From Anaerotignum neopropionicum (GTDB lineage: Bacteria > Bacillota > Clostridia > Lachnospirales > Anaerotignaceae): 64,000 nt of DNA. The DNA lies in contig NZ_LRVM01000001.1 in NCBI RefSeq assembly GCF_001571775.1, positions 248,001 through 312,000 of the forward strand. Direction: 5' to 3'. Below are positions 36,678-43,547 of this stretch, in pieces. Both the position numbers and the translations under genes were made by a program. Every line of letters starts with the position of its first letter. The first letter of the stretch is position 1. The notes below the pieces were generated by a model that saw nothing but the letters and a program-made list of their open reading frames with translations, ran no database searches and had not been told where the DNA came from.

Positions 36678-37169
36678 ATGATTGTTTGTTTTCAAAGCGC
36701 TGTTCCAAGAGAAGATTATACGCTGGACATCATTATGAACAACGGAAATCGTTTATTTTTAGATATGTCAACGCAATTGGAAACTGTGCAGTTTTGTCCA
36801 CTCAAGGATAAAACGATATGGAACTCTGTGGAGGTGCAGGATACTTGTCTTCGTTGGGGTGGCAATTCTACCGTTGAGCTTTCCATAGACAGGTTGGCAG
36901 GATTATTTAAAATGGGGGTGAAATTTGGTGAGGATGCGAAAATAGACAGGGTTACATCAGAAAAAAACTGGCTGCTGCACCTTGAACTTGATAACGGAAA
37001 TCGACTGGATATGGATATGAGCCAACTTCTGGAGTTTTCGCTGTTTGCACCCCTTTTACAAAAAGGGTTATGGAAAACCATAAAAGCAAAGGAACATTCT
37101 CTACTTTGGCAGGATTCTAATATCCAATTAGAGATTCCTGTTAGCACTATATTGCATTATTTTGCTTAA
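36678..37169 (+). CDS. Two-repeat DUF2442-like protein
   Basis: A 163-residue soluble protein made of two copies of one domain of about 70 residues. Copy 1 has DYTLDIIMNNGNRLFLDMST and then PLKDKTIWNSVEV, WGGNSTVELSIDRL; copy 2 has LLHLELDNGNRLDMDMS, then PLLQKGLWKTIKA and WQDSNIQLEIPVSTIL. The order (strands, NGxRLxxDMS, P-L-x-x-x-x-x-W, W-x-x-x-x-x-E-I) resembles DUF2442, a small domain found in toxin-antitoxin-like and regulator-linked genes; function unknown. ATG at 36678 has GAAAGGAG. It follows the LuxR-type gene after a terminator, and a decayed copy of both once stood before the surface protein. Confidence 0.75.
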   Translation: MIVCFQSAVPREDYTLDIIMNNGNRLFLDMSTQLETVQFCPLKDKTIWNSVEVQDTCLRWGGNSTVELSIDRLAGLFKMGVKFGEDAKIDRVTSEKNWLLHLELDNGNRLDMDMSQLLEFSLFAPLLQKGLWKTIKAKEHSLLWQDSNIQLEIPVSTILHYFA

Positions 37170-37225
37170 AAAATGAATTTAGAAAGGGAACAACAATCAA
37201 AGAAACAAAACGCAAATTACTTTAA

Positions 37226-37452
37226 TGTTGTACCGTTAATTAAGCTCACCATAAATTCTGCCCCAGTGCAGGGCTGGTCGCAAAACGATGCTGGACAGTA
37301 CCTATATACTACAAAAATGGCCTGATGATATTCTGTAAATGGCATGAATTCGACGGTAAATGGTATTACTTTAACACCGACGGTTCTCTTGCTCGAAGCA
37401 CAAAGATTGACGGCTATGAAGTCGACGAACATGGCGTGAGAAAAACGAAATA
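37226..37452 (+). pseudogene. 3' scar of a second surface protein gene
   Basis: Reads IKLTINSAPVQGWSQNDAGQ, YLYTTKMA and a stop, then, in a shifted frame, KWHEFDGKWYYFNTDGSLAR and STKIDGYEVDEHGVRKTK with a stop at 37452. This is the end of the last SLH domain joined to cell-wall-binding repeats, with an internal deletion. It is a close relative of 33370-33767, and shows that a paralogous surface protein gene once followed the DUF2442-like gene. Confidence 0.88.
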
Positions 37453-37455
37453 AGG

Positions 37456-37508
37456 TATTAACACAAAAGAGTGCACAAGTTGAAATTTCAGCCTGTGCAC
37501 CCTTTTTA
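37456..37508 (+). terminator. Terminator-like hairpin after the scar
   Basis: GTGCAC near 37472 pairs with GTGCAC near 37493 around an inner AAATTT-containing loop and is followed by CCTTTTTAAT. Confidence 0.55.
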
Positions 37509-37518
37509 ATATGAAAAA

Positions 37519-37760
37519 TCACTTGGGATAAAATCTCCGGCATAACTCCTGAGTAACTCTGCCAAAGCAGGTATCCAACCCTATTATTTGAAGATATTCA
37601 ATATACTCCGGAAGTGCTTTTGAAAAATGCATATAACAATATCGCTCTAAAAGCCAGTCCATAAACCGCATGGGTGTGTAATGGAATGCCAAAAGCATCT
37701 GCTCAATGTGCAGATATTTAACCCATCAATTTCAGTGTACTTAAATTCAAACTTTGCCAT
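37519..37760 (-). pseudogene. Frameshifted small gene of unknown family
   Basis: On the minus strand an ATG at 37760 has TTGGAGGG at ideal distance and encodes MAKFEFKYTEIDG before the frame is lost. A second frame continues WVKYLHIEQMLLAFHYTPMR, FMDWLLERYCYMHFSKALPE, YIEYLQIIGLDTCFGRV and ends FYPK at 37519. The two parts join around 37718-37722 and make a single protein of about 80 residues if one base is adjusted. I do not recognise the family. It could be a recent pseudogene or a sequence that needs re-reading. Confidence 0.6.
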
Positions 37761-37768
37761 AAAGCAAA

Positions 37769-37858
37769 CCCTCCAATAAAGATTATTTACAATTCATCGG
37801 TAATTGTTCGGCTGTGCGTTAAACAATTATAATTTTCGTAAACATCCTTATTGGAGGG
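37769..37858. repeat. Inverted repeat CCCTCCAATAA / TTATTGGAGGG
   Basis: An 11-bp perfect inverted pair at 37769-37779 and 37848-37858 encloses about 68 bases, with weaker pairing continuing inward. The left arm includes the ribosome site of the frameshifted gene. Confidence 0.6.
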
Positions 37859-37887
37859 CTATTAAAGTCTGCACCTTTTTTTCGATA

Positions 37888-38160
37888 AAGTCAAAACCTT
37901 GAGGGCTTTGCTCTCAAGCACCCACAAGGGTTTCGCCCTTTTGACCCGTTATAAACCCCATGAATATACGGGTTGTACATAAGTTTTTGGTCTTGCTTTT
38001 TACAAAAAGCAGTGAGAGGTCATCACTTTTGCTCCGCAAAAGCCAGCTTCGCTGTCTGCCCTATCTTGGGCAGTGAGAGGTCATCACTTTTGCTTCGCAA
38101 AAGCCAGCTTCGCTGTCTGCCCTATCGTGGGCAGTGAGAGGGCGGCGTCCAAGGTTTGTG
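37888..38160. repeat. Mosaic palindromic repeat (copy 6)
   Basis: Contains CCTTGAGGGCtttgCTCTCAAG, ACAAGGGtttcgCCCTTTTG, CCCCATgaatATACGGG, GGTCTTGCTTTTTACAAAAAGC and two tandem units with CTTTTGCtccGCAAAAG, GCttcGC and CTGCCCtatcttGGGCAG. The two tandem units are nearly identical to each other and are the reverse complement of units in copies 3 and 5. Confidence 0.85.
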
Positions 38161-38183
38161 GACAGCTTTTTCCAACCAAAGTA

Positions 38184-38660
38184 TTATTTTGGCACCTCTA
38201 TTTGCTTATTTAAAATCATAAACGTGGTTGCAGCCGTTGCCGCAAGGATATTCTCTCTTTTTAATCGCGCTTCCCCTGTCATGCTGACCATATTTTTGCC
38301 ATGGGAAATAATGCGGACATGGTACTCCACGGTATCCGTAGGAAGAACGGGCTGAATGAACGTGGTGGAAAGATTTACAGTACAAACCATATTTGGCTTC
38401 TCAAAATAATGGCATAATAAGCCAAAGGTCATGTCAAACCCTGTTACAATGATACCGCCATGCAATCCACCTTCTGGATTTAATTCCCAGTCCTTAACGT
38501 CAAAGGATAAAACCAGCTCTTTTTTTTCAAAGCTGCATTCTTTTAATCGGGGATCTAATAAAGTCAAGATGCCCATTTTTCGCATATAAAAATCAGGTGC
38601 GTTTATTTGAGAAAACCAAGTCTCCATATCCCCTTGGTTTAAGTTTTGATTGCCAATCAT
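38184..38660 (-). CDS. PaaI-type hotdog thioesterase (paralog 2)
   Basis: A 158-residue single-domain hotdog protein. The active-site stretch NPEGGLHGGIIVTGFDMTFG near residue 65 has the N-x-x-G-x-x-H-G-G form of PaaI-like acyl-CoA thioesterases, and the C-terminal strand reads GEARLKRENILAATAATTF. It is clearly paralogous to the gene upstream (38677-39159). The substrate is unknown; PaaI types hydrolyse aromatic acyl-CoA or short acyl-CoA. AAGGAAG precedes the ATG at 38660. It is the last gene of a three-gene minus-strand operon (hydrolase, thioesterase 1, thioesterase 2) with gaps of 14 and 16 bases. Confidence 0.9.
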   Translation of the reverse strand: MIGNQNLNQGDMETWFSQINAPDFYMRKMGILTLLDPRLKECSFEKKELVLSFDVKDWELNPEGGLHGGIIVTGFDMTFGLLCHYFEKPNMVCTVNLSTTFIQPVLPTDTVEYHVRIISHGKNMVSMTGEARLKRENILAATAATTFMILNKQIEVPK

Positions 38661-38676
38661 AAGTAAGTCTTCCTTC

Positions 38677-39159
38677 CTATACTAATGGGTTATGTTGCAT
38701 TTCTCTGAGGGCCTTAAAAACTGCGGTGGCACTTGCCGCCAAAACAGAATTGTTTTGTGTCCACGCATCTCCCGTAATATTGCATAAGGAGCCCCCTTGA
38801 AATTCCATTTTTGCCTTGATGTAAAAGGCATCGCCCATGAAAATAGGCTTGTGGTAGGTGGTATTTAAACTTACCGTAATCACCACTTGGGGCTTTGTGA
38901 AATAATGACAAAGAAGCCCTAAGGTTGTATCAAAGGCAGTGGCAATGATGCCGCCATGAATGACATTTTGCGGGTTCAATTCCCATTCTAAAACATCAAA
39001 CGAGAGGGTAACGGTTTTTTCTTCAAAATTGCAGCTGACAAATTTGGGTTCGATCTTTGGTACAACGCCATGACTCAAAAGCCTGGAACCGGGAGTGGTT
39101 ACCTGGCGAAACCAGCTTTCCATTACTTCTTGAGCTTGCGCCGATTCTAATTCATTCAT
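38677..39159 (-). CDS. PaaI-type hotdog thioesterase (paralog 1)
   Basis: A 160-residue hotdog protein with NPQNVIHGGIIATAFDTTLG at the active site; the Gly-Gly-x-x-His of paralog 2 is partly changed (QNVIHGG) but the His-Gly-Gly core is kept. Other shared parts are LLCHYFTKPQVVITVSLNTT and the closing ASATAVFKALREMQ. The pair probably forms a homo- or hetero-oligomer, as hotdog enzymes do. AGGAG stands before the ATG at 39159; another in-frame ATG lies two codons later. It follows the hydrolase gene by 14 bases. Confidence 0.9.
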   Translation of the reverse strand: MNELESAQAQEVMESWFRQVTTPGSRLLSHGVVPKIEPKFVSCNFEEKTVTLSFDVLEWELNPQNVIHGGIIATAFDTTLGLLCHYFTKPQVVITVSLNTTYHKPIFMGDAFYIKAKMEFQGGSLCNITGDAWTQNNSVLAASATAVFKALREMQHNPLV

Positions 39160-39173
39160 TGCAATAATCTCCT

Positions 39174-40118
39174 CTATTTCAAAAAATCTTTGATAATACC
39201 AGTAAAAGCCTGGTTGTTTTCAAGATGGGGGAAATTACCCACTTCTTCAAAAACAACATATTCCCCGTCGGGGCGAACATCTTTGGCCCATTCTAAGTTT
39301 AAAATGGGATTTAGCTTGTTTTCCTCACCCCAAATAATTTCAAAAGGCACGTTAAGGGCAGAAAAAGCCGCTTTTGTTTCCGCACGCCAAAAGCTGGTTT
39401 TTAAAGTTGCAAATGAAACCTGTGCTTTCTGGCTTCTTCGGGCAGAATAATAGCAGGCATTTACCAAATCTTTTGAAATGTTCTCCTTTGCAAAAAAGGC
39501 TTCTTCCAAGATTTCCTTGATTTTACCTTTTGTTGTTCCAGAAAGATAATGCTGCGTACCCAAAATAGGTAAAAGCAGGCTGTGCAGGGGCTTTACCTCT
39601 GCATTTGTTGCAAAACCACGCCCAAAACCCTCCGGCGATACTAGGATCAGACCCTTTATTTTTGCGGGATAAAGCATGGATGCAACCAAAGCCATATCTG
39701 CACCGCCGTTGGAAGCCAAAATAAAAGCAGGTCGCCGGATTACCTTCTGCAAAAAATCATCAATGCAATGGGCATATTGATAAGCTGTCCAGGGTTTGCC
39801 GGGCACAAAGGATGCGCCAAAACCGGGTAAGTCCATGGCATAAACATGATAGCTTTTCGCCAAATCACGAATGACCATGTCCCACTCCTGTAGGCTTGTC
39901 CCCAGCATCATGCTATGGATGAGCAGCAAAGGGCGGCCATGACCCATAGTTGTATAGGCAATATCACCAAAAGGTGAAGTGTAAATTTCAAAATTCGTTA
40001 TAGCTGCTTTTTTTTGTGCTTGCCAAAAACAAGCTTTTTGCCAAAGAAATAGTCCGCCCAAAAGACCCGCAGCTGCGGCAGAAAGGGAAAGTGCCGCTTC
40101 CTTTACTTTTTTGTGCAT
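39174..40118 (-). CDS. Membrane-anchored alpha/beta hydrolase
   Basis: A 314-residue alpha/beta-hydrolase with an N-terminal hydrophobic anchor (residues about 7-25, LSLSAAAAGLLGGLFLWQ). HG-type oxyanion region GRPLLLIHSMMLG precedes LPGFGAS. The nucleophile elbow reads ASNGGAD rather than the usual GxSxG; the acid is probably the Glu/Asn-rich turn in IWGEENKLNP and the His is in GNFPHLENN. Together with two thioesterase genes in the same operon it may act on a lipid or acyl-CoA-derived ester; this is inference. The ATG at 40118 opens the operon. Confidence 0.87.
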   Translation of the reverse strand: MHKKVKEAALSLSAAAAGLLGGLFLWQKACFWQAQKKAAITNFEIYTSPFGDIAYTTMGHGRPLLLIHSMMLGTSLQEWDMVIRDLAKSYHVYAMDLPGFGASFVPGKPWTAYQYAHCIDDFLQKVIRRPAFILASNGGADMALVASMLYPAKIKGLILVSPEGFGRGFATNAEVKPLHSLLLPILGTQHYLSGTTKGKIKEILEEAFFAKENISKDLVNACYYSARRSQKAQVSFATLKTSFWRAETKAAFSALNVPFEIIWGEENKLNPILNLEWAKDVRPDGEYVVFEEVGNFPHLENNQAFTGIIKDFLK

Positions 40119-40216
40119 ATTAGACCCTCCTTTTCTATTATTATGAACGAAAAAACGTCATTTGAAAAGAGAAAATTTCATAGTATGTTAATAAGTTTTG
40201 GAAAAGGAGTAAAAAT

Positions 40217-40423
40217 ATGCAGGATTTTCTAATTTTGGCAGGACAATTTTTTATAATTTTGTGCATTCAGTCCATACTAGAAGTAATGTCATCTTCCAGA
40301 AGGCAGTACCATTTGCAAAAACCCATTGCCCTTGGTTGCTATATTGCATCCTTGCTTTTAGTGCTGCGCTTTATGCAGCAATATTTGGCGGATATTTTAA
40401 ACTCCCTGAGTCGACTTTTTTAA
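40217..40423 (+). CDS. Small membrane protein of unknown function
   Basis: A 68-residue protein with two likely membrane helices (LILAGQFFIILCIQSILEVM and ALGCYIASLLLVLRFM) joined by a basic loop (SSSRRQYHLQKP). AAAGGAG stands 8 bases before the ATG. It is divergent from the hydrolase operon by about 100 bases. I do not recognise the family; similar short proteins are common in Clostridia and remain unnamed. Confidence 0.65.
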   Translation: MQDFLILAGQFFIILCIQSILEVMSSSRRQYHLQKPIALGCYIASLLLVLRFMQQYLADILNSLSRLF

Positions 40424-40468
40424 AATATAAGAAAAAGAAATGGTTCATTTGACGAAAGAAGAAAATGC

Positions 40469-40497
40469 TTGACGAAATATAATTCCTGTGTTATTAT
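40469..40497 (+). promoter_or_regulatory. Promoter of the tRNA operon
   Basis: TTGACG at 40469-40474 and TATTAT at 40492-40497 with a 17-base spacer, 30 bases before tRNA-Thr. Confidence 0.85.
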
Positions 40498-40526
40498 ATT
40501 ATTCGTACTCGATTTACGGGTATCTT

Positions 40527-40599
40527 GCCGATGTGGCTCAATTGGCAGAGCAGCTGACTTGTAATCAGCAGGTTATCGGTTCGAGTCCGATCATCGGCT
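40527..40599 (+). tRNA. trnT: tRNA-Thr (anticodon TGT)
   Basis: A 73-base cloverleaf: acceptor GCCGATG / CATCGGC, D arm GCTC...GAGC, anticodon arm GCTGA-CTTGTAA-TCAGC with TGT, T arm ATCGG-TTCGAGT-CCGAT. Discriminator T. CCA is not encoded. Confidence 0.97.
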
Positions 40600-40607
40600 T
40601 TTTATAT

Positions 40608-40688
40608 GGGTGGATTCCCGAGCGGCCAAAGGGGGCAGACTGTAAATCTGTTGCGATAGCTTCGAAGGTTCGAATCCTTCTCCGCCCA
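40608..40688 (+). tRNA. trnY: tRNA-Tyr (anticodon GTA)
   Basis: An 81-base class II tRNA: acceptor GGGTGGA / TCCGCCC with one T-G pair, anticodon loop CTGTAAA holding GTA, a long variable arm, and T arm GAAGG-TTCGAAT-CCTTC. Discriminator A, CCA not encoded. It lies 8 bases after tRNA-Thr. Confidence 0.97.
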
Positions 40689-40713
40689 TAGTAACTTCAT
40701 AATTTTTTATTGC

Positions 40714-40787
<74 letters not shown>

Positions 40788-40793
40788 TTGTGA

Positions 40794-40829
40794 TAAAAAG
40801 GCTTAAAACCTAGGTTTTAAGCCTTTTTT
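40794..40829 (+). terminator. Terminator of the tRNA operon
   Basis: AAAGGCTTAAAACC pairs perfectly with GGTTTTAAGCCTTT around a TA turn and is followed by T6. Confidence 0.95.
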
Positions 40830-41021
40830 CGTTGGGCATTTGTGTTTAAGGTTTCCTTCCCCTCGAAAATATGCTAATATAATTTTAGATTTTCCAAGAA
40901 AAAATAGCCCTCAAAGGAACAAATACCAAAATTCATGAAAGAAGTGATACTGTGCCTCCAAAGAATCGTTTTTCCTCTATACAAAGTTAAAATAAAAATT
41001 GTATAGAGGAGTGCATAATAA

Positions 41022-41828
41022 ATGAATCGACTGAAAAAACCAATGATTACCGTTGAAACCATCAAAGCAATGGAGGATATGTCATTTTTTATCCATGCCC
41101 TCATTTTTGATGACCTATTGATTGTCGCACAAAGAGAAACCAATTGCTTTGTACTAAAGTCCAAGGAAGGGCTGATAGTGATTGATGCCATTTGGCCCGC
41201 AAAAAAGGCATTTGAAGCCATCGTTCATGCAATAAAAGAGGTGGGATGGAACCCAGATACCATCAAAAAACTGGTTTTAACCCATGGACATGTGGATCAT
41301 ACAGGCTGCGGAAGGTGGTTTGTTGACCAATATCATGTGGAGACATACCTCTCCCAGGTGGATGATATTTTCTGGAAGGAGCATCCAACAAAGCCGGATA
41401 GACCGGAAACGTGGAAGGATTATTCCATTAGCCATTACCTGAAAGATGGTCATAGTATCACCCTTGGCGATAAAACAATATACGTTTATGCCACCCCTGG
41501 TCATACCCCCGGATGTATGAGCTACATCTTCCCTGTAAAGGAAAACGGAGAAAAGCATATGGCGGCCCTGTGGGGAGGGGTGACACCGCCTTGGGAAAAA
41601 ACCGCAGTGAAACAATATCTGAAATCTTTGGACTACTTTATGGCTGGGGCAATAGAAAAAAATGTGGATGTGGCTTTAAGTAATCATACTGCAATGGACA
41701 ATGGCCTGGAGCGTATTCAATATTCTCAAAAAAGGCTGGCATATATGCCTAACATCTACATCCTTGGGAGCGAAGGATTCAAAAAATATTGCGAAGTATT
41801 TCGTACAATGAGTTTAGACAAATTATAA
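41022..41828 (+). CDS. B3-like metallo-beta-lactamase-fold hydrolase
   Basis: A 268-residue MBL-fold enzyme. The metal motif is LTHGHVDHTGCGRW near residue 86 and a His is in YATPGHTPGCMSY; the last ligand His is in ALSNHTAMDNG. The Asp usual in most MBL hydrolases (xGD) is missing: the corresponding part reads AALWGGVTPP. That ligand set (HxHxDH, His, His) and the LWGG sequence resemble the B3 beta-lactamase/quorum-related group. There is no signal peptide, so a secreted lactamase is unlikely; the substrate is unknown. GGAG stands 9 bases before the ATG. Monocistronic, with a terminator at 41897. Confidence 0.85.
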   Translation: MNRLKKPMITVETIKAMEDMSFFIHALIFDDLLIVAQRETNCFVLKSKEGLIVIDAIWPAKKAFEAIVHAIKEVGWNPDTIKKLVLTHGHVDHTGCGRWFVDQYHVETYLSQVDDIFWKEHPTKPDRPETWKDYSISHYLKDGHSITLGDKTIYVYATPGHTPGCMSYIFPVKENGEKHMAALWGGVTPPWEKTAVKQYLKSLDYFMAGAIEKNVDVALSNHTAMDNGLERIQYSQKRLAYMPNIYILGSEGFKKYCEVFRTMSLDKL

Positions 41829-41896
41829 TTATATAGGAAGAAAAACTCAACCTATGGGTGGAAGCAGAAACAAAAAGTATATATAGAAAAGCAAGA

Positions 41897-41932
41897 AAAG
41901 TCCCGGAAATGAAAGCTTTCGGGGCTTTTTTT
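41897..41932 (+). terminator. Terminator after the MBL-fold hydrolase gene
   Basis: AAG-TCCCG-GAAA and TTTC-GGGG-CTT arms around a short loop, followed by T7. Confidence 0.75.
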
Positions 41933-41939
41933 ATGAAAA

Positions 41940-42119
41940 CAATACCGTTGAATGCCTTTTTTCATTAAAATTGCAAGCTTTATATGGCTAAAAGCTGTTT
42001 GTAAAATTCTTGTAAAATAATTTTTAAATTTAAAGTAGATTTTAGGTTTCCCCAATATACTTGGTCTTGGAAAACGGAGTAAAGCCTGCAAAATAACAGC
42101 AGGTAAGGAGGCGAAAGCA
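41940..42119 (+). other. Leader before the VTC-type gene
   Basis: About 180 bases; it holds a small hairpin CCTGC-AAAATAACA-GCAGG at about 42086-42105 just before the AAGGAGG ribosome site. TTGTAAAATT and TTTAAATTTAAAGT stretches could supply a promoter. I do not recognise a known riboswitch. Confidence 0.35.
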
Positions 42120-42848
42120 ATGGGAACACCAACAACATTTAAGCGTAAGGAAGTTAAGTATTTTATTACTTATGATCAAAGAATTAAGCTGCAGACTTTG
42201 ATGGAGGAGCATATGTCCCCCGACAGCTTTGGAAGATCAACGATCATGAATATTTACTATGATACGGATAACAAGGAACTGATCCGTCATTCCATGGAGA
42301 AACCCGTTTATAAAGAGAAGCTGCGTGTGCGAAGCTATGGCACAGCCACCCCTGAATCAACGGTTTTTGTGGAATTAAAGAAAAAATACAAAGGTATTGT
42401 TTACAAAAGAAGGGTTTCTATGAGCCAGGGGGATGCAAAGCTTTGGCTGGAGCGGGATGATATGCCGCCAAAGGATTCCCAGATTATTCGGGAGATTGAT
42501 TATTTTACTCATGTATATACCATAAAGCCAGCGGTATTGCTTTCCTACGAAAGAGAGGCTTTTTTTGGCAAAGAAGATCCCGAATTTCGAATGACCTTTG
42601 ATGACGCCATTCTTTGGCGGGATTATGATATTTGCCTTTGCAAAGGTGCCTACGGCAAGGCAATTTTACCCCCAAAAACGCAGCTTTTAGAAGTAAAGGC
42701 AGGAATGGGAATGCCTATGTGGCTAACAAAATTTTTTAGCGAAAATAATATTTTTGCAACCAGCTTTTCAAAGTATGGAAAAGCATATACCCAAATGATA
42801 CAAAAAAATAAGGAAAATATTGAAAGGAGAAATAGATACAGTGCCTAA
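42120..42848 (+). CDS. VTC-domain protein (polyphosphate polymerase-like)
   Basis: A 242-residue member of the triphosphate tunnel/VTC family. The tunnel basic residues of the family are visible: RKEVKYFITYDQR at the start, EKLRVRSYG near residue 68, VELKKKYKGIVYKRRV near 82-97, SYEREAF near 140 and LLEVKAGMGMPMW near 193. In yeast Vtc4 this domain makes polyphosphate from ATP; bacterial homologs next to DUF4956 are presumed to do the same or a related transfer. No SPX or membrane part is attached. The strong AAGGAGG site and the 8-base overlap with the next gene show that it opens a three-gene operon. Confidence 0.85.
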   Translation: MGTPTTFKRKEVKYFITYDQRIKLQTLMEEHMSPDSFGRSTIMNIYYDTDNKELIRHSMEKPVYKEKLRVRSYGTATPESTVFVELKKKYKGIVYKRRVSMSQGDAKLWLERDDMPPKDSQIIREIDYFTHVYTIKPAVLLSYEREAFFGKEDPEFRMTFDDAILWRDYDICLCKGAYGKAILPPKTQLLEVKAGMGMPMWLTKFFSENNIFATSFSKYGKAYTQMIQKNKENIERRNRYSA

Positions 42849-43533
42849 TTTATTAACAGAAAACATTTTAAGTGGGACAACAGAAACAGGAATTACATTT
42901 TTACCCTTTATCCTTTGCATTGTGGCTGCGTTATTCATCGGGTTTTTGATTGCTCTTACTTACAAGAAACAGGGGAAAAGCTCCCCGGGTTTTTTGGTTA
43001 CATTAGCCATTTTACCAACTGTGGTTGGTATGGTAATCCTTATGGTAAACGGAAATATTGGCGCAGGGGTTGCTGTTGCCGGAGCTTTTAGCTTGGTGCG
43101 TTTCCGTTCTGTTCCCGGTACGGCAAAGGAAATTTGTGCAATATTCATTGCGATGGCAGCAGGGCTTGCCGTTGGTATGGGATACTTAATTTTGGCGATT
43201 TTATTCACAATAATTCTCTGTGTGGTTGAAGTATTTTACAGCACAGAAAAAATGCAGAATTTTTATGGAAGCACACAGCAAAAACAGCTTCGCATCACCA
43301 TCCCTGAGGATTTGGACTATGCCGATGTTTTTGATGATATTTTTGTAAAGTGCTTTAAAAGCTATGAGCTTACCGAGGTAAAGACCACAAACCTGGGCAG
43401 CCTATTCCGTTTAACTTATCTTGTAACGATAAAGGACGGCGTGGCAGAAAAGAAGATGATGGACGCAATTCGCGTTCGCAACGGGAACTTAGAAATCAGT
43501 CTATCCAGACCTTTAAACCACAATGAATTATAA
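42841..43533 (+). CDS. DUF4956 membrane protein
   Basis: A 230-residue protein with about four membrane helices in the first 130 residues (FLPFILCIVAALFIGFLIAL, then two more around GMVILMVNGNIGAGVAVAGA and ICAIFIAMAAGLAVG) and a soluble C-terminal domain of about 85 residues. VRFRSVPGTAKEICAIF is the core sequence of DUF4956. It probably anchors or channels the product of the neighbouring VTC-type enzyme, as the two genes are joined in many Firmicutes; this is inference. The GTG at 42841 overlaps the VTC stop by 8 bases and has AAAGGAG; TTG at 42820 is also in frame but has no site. Confidence 0.85.
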   Translation: MPNLLTENILSGTTETGITFLPFILCIVAALFIGFLIALTYKKQGKSSPGFLVTLAILPTVVGMVILMVNGNIGAGVAVAGAFSLVRFRSVPGTAKEICAIFIAMAAGLAVGMGYLILAILFTIILCVVEVFYSTEKMQNFYGSTQQKQLRITIPEDLDYADVFDDIFVKCFKSYELTEVKTTNLGSLFRLTYLVTIKDGVAEKKMMDAIRVRNGNLEISLSRPLNHNEL

Positions 43534-43547
43534 GGAGGACATTTAAT

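Noticed and set aside
40488-40691. 67-codon frame over the tRNA genes
   Set aside because: The sequence is accounted for by tRNA-Thr and tRNA-Tyr.
41940-42119. Cyclic di-GMP riboswitch before the VTC-type gene (GTAAAGCCTGC)
   Set aside because: The expected GGCAAACC, tetraloop-receptor and GGTAGCCGGG parts of the class I switch are not present; only a small hairpin remains.
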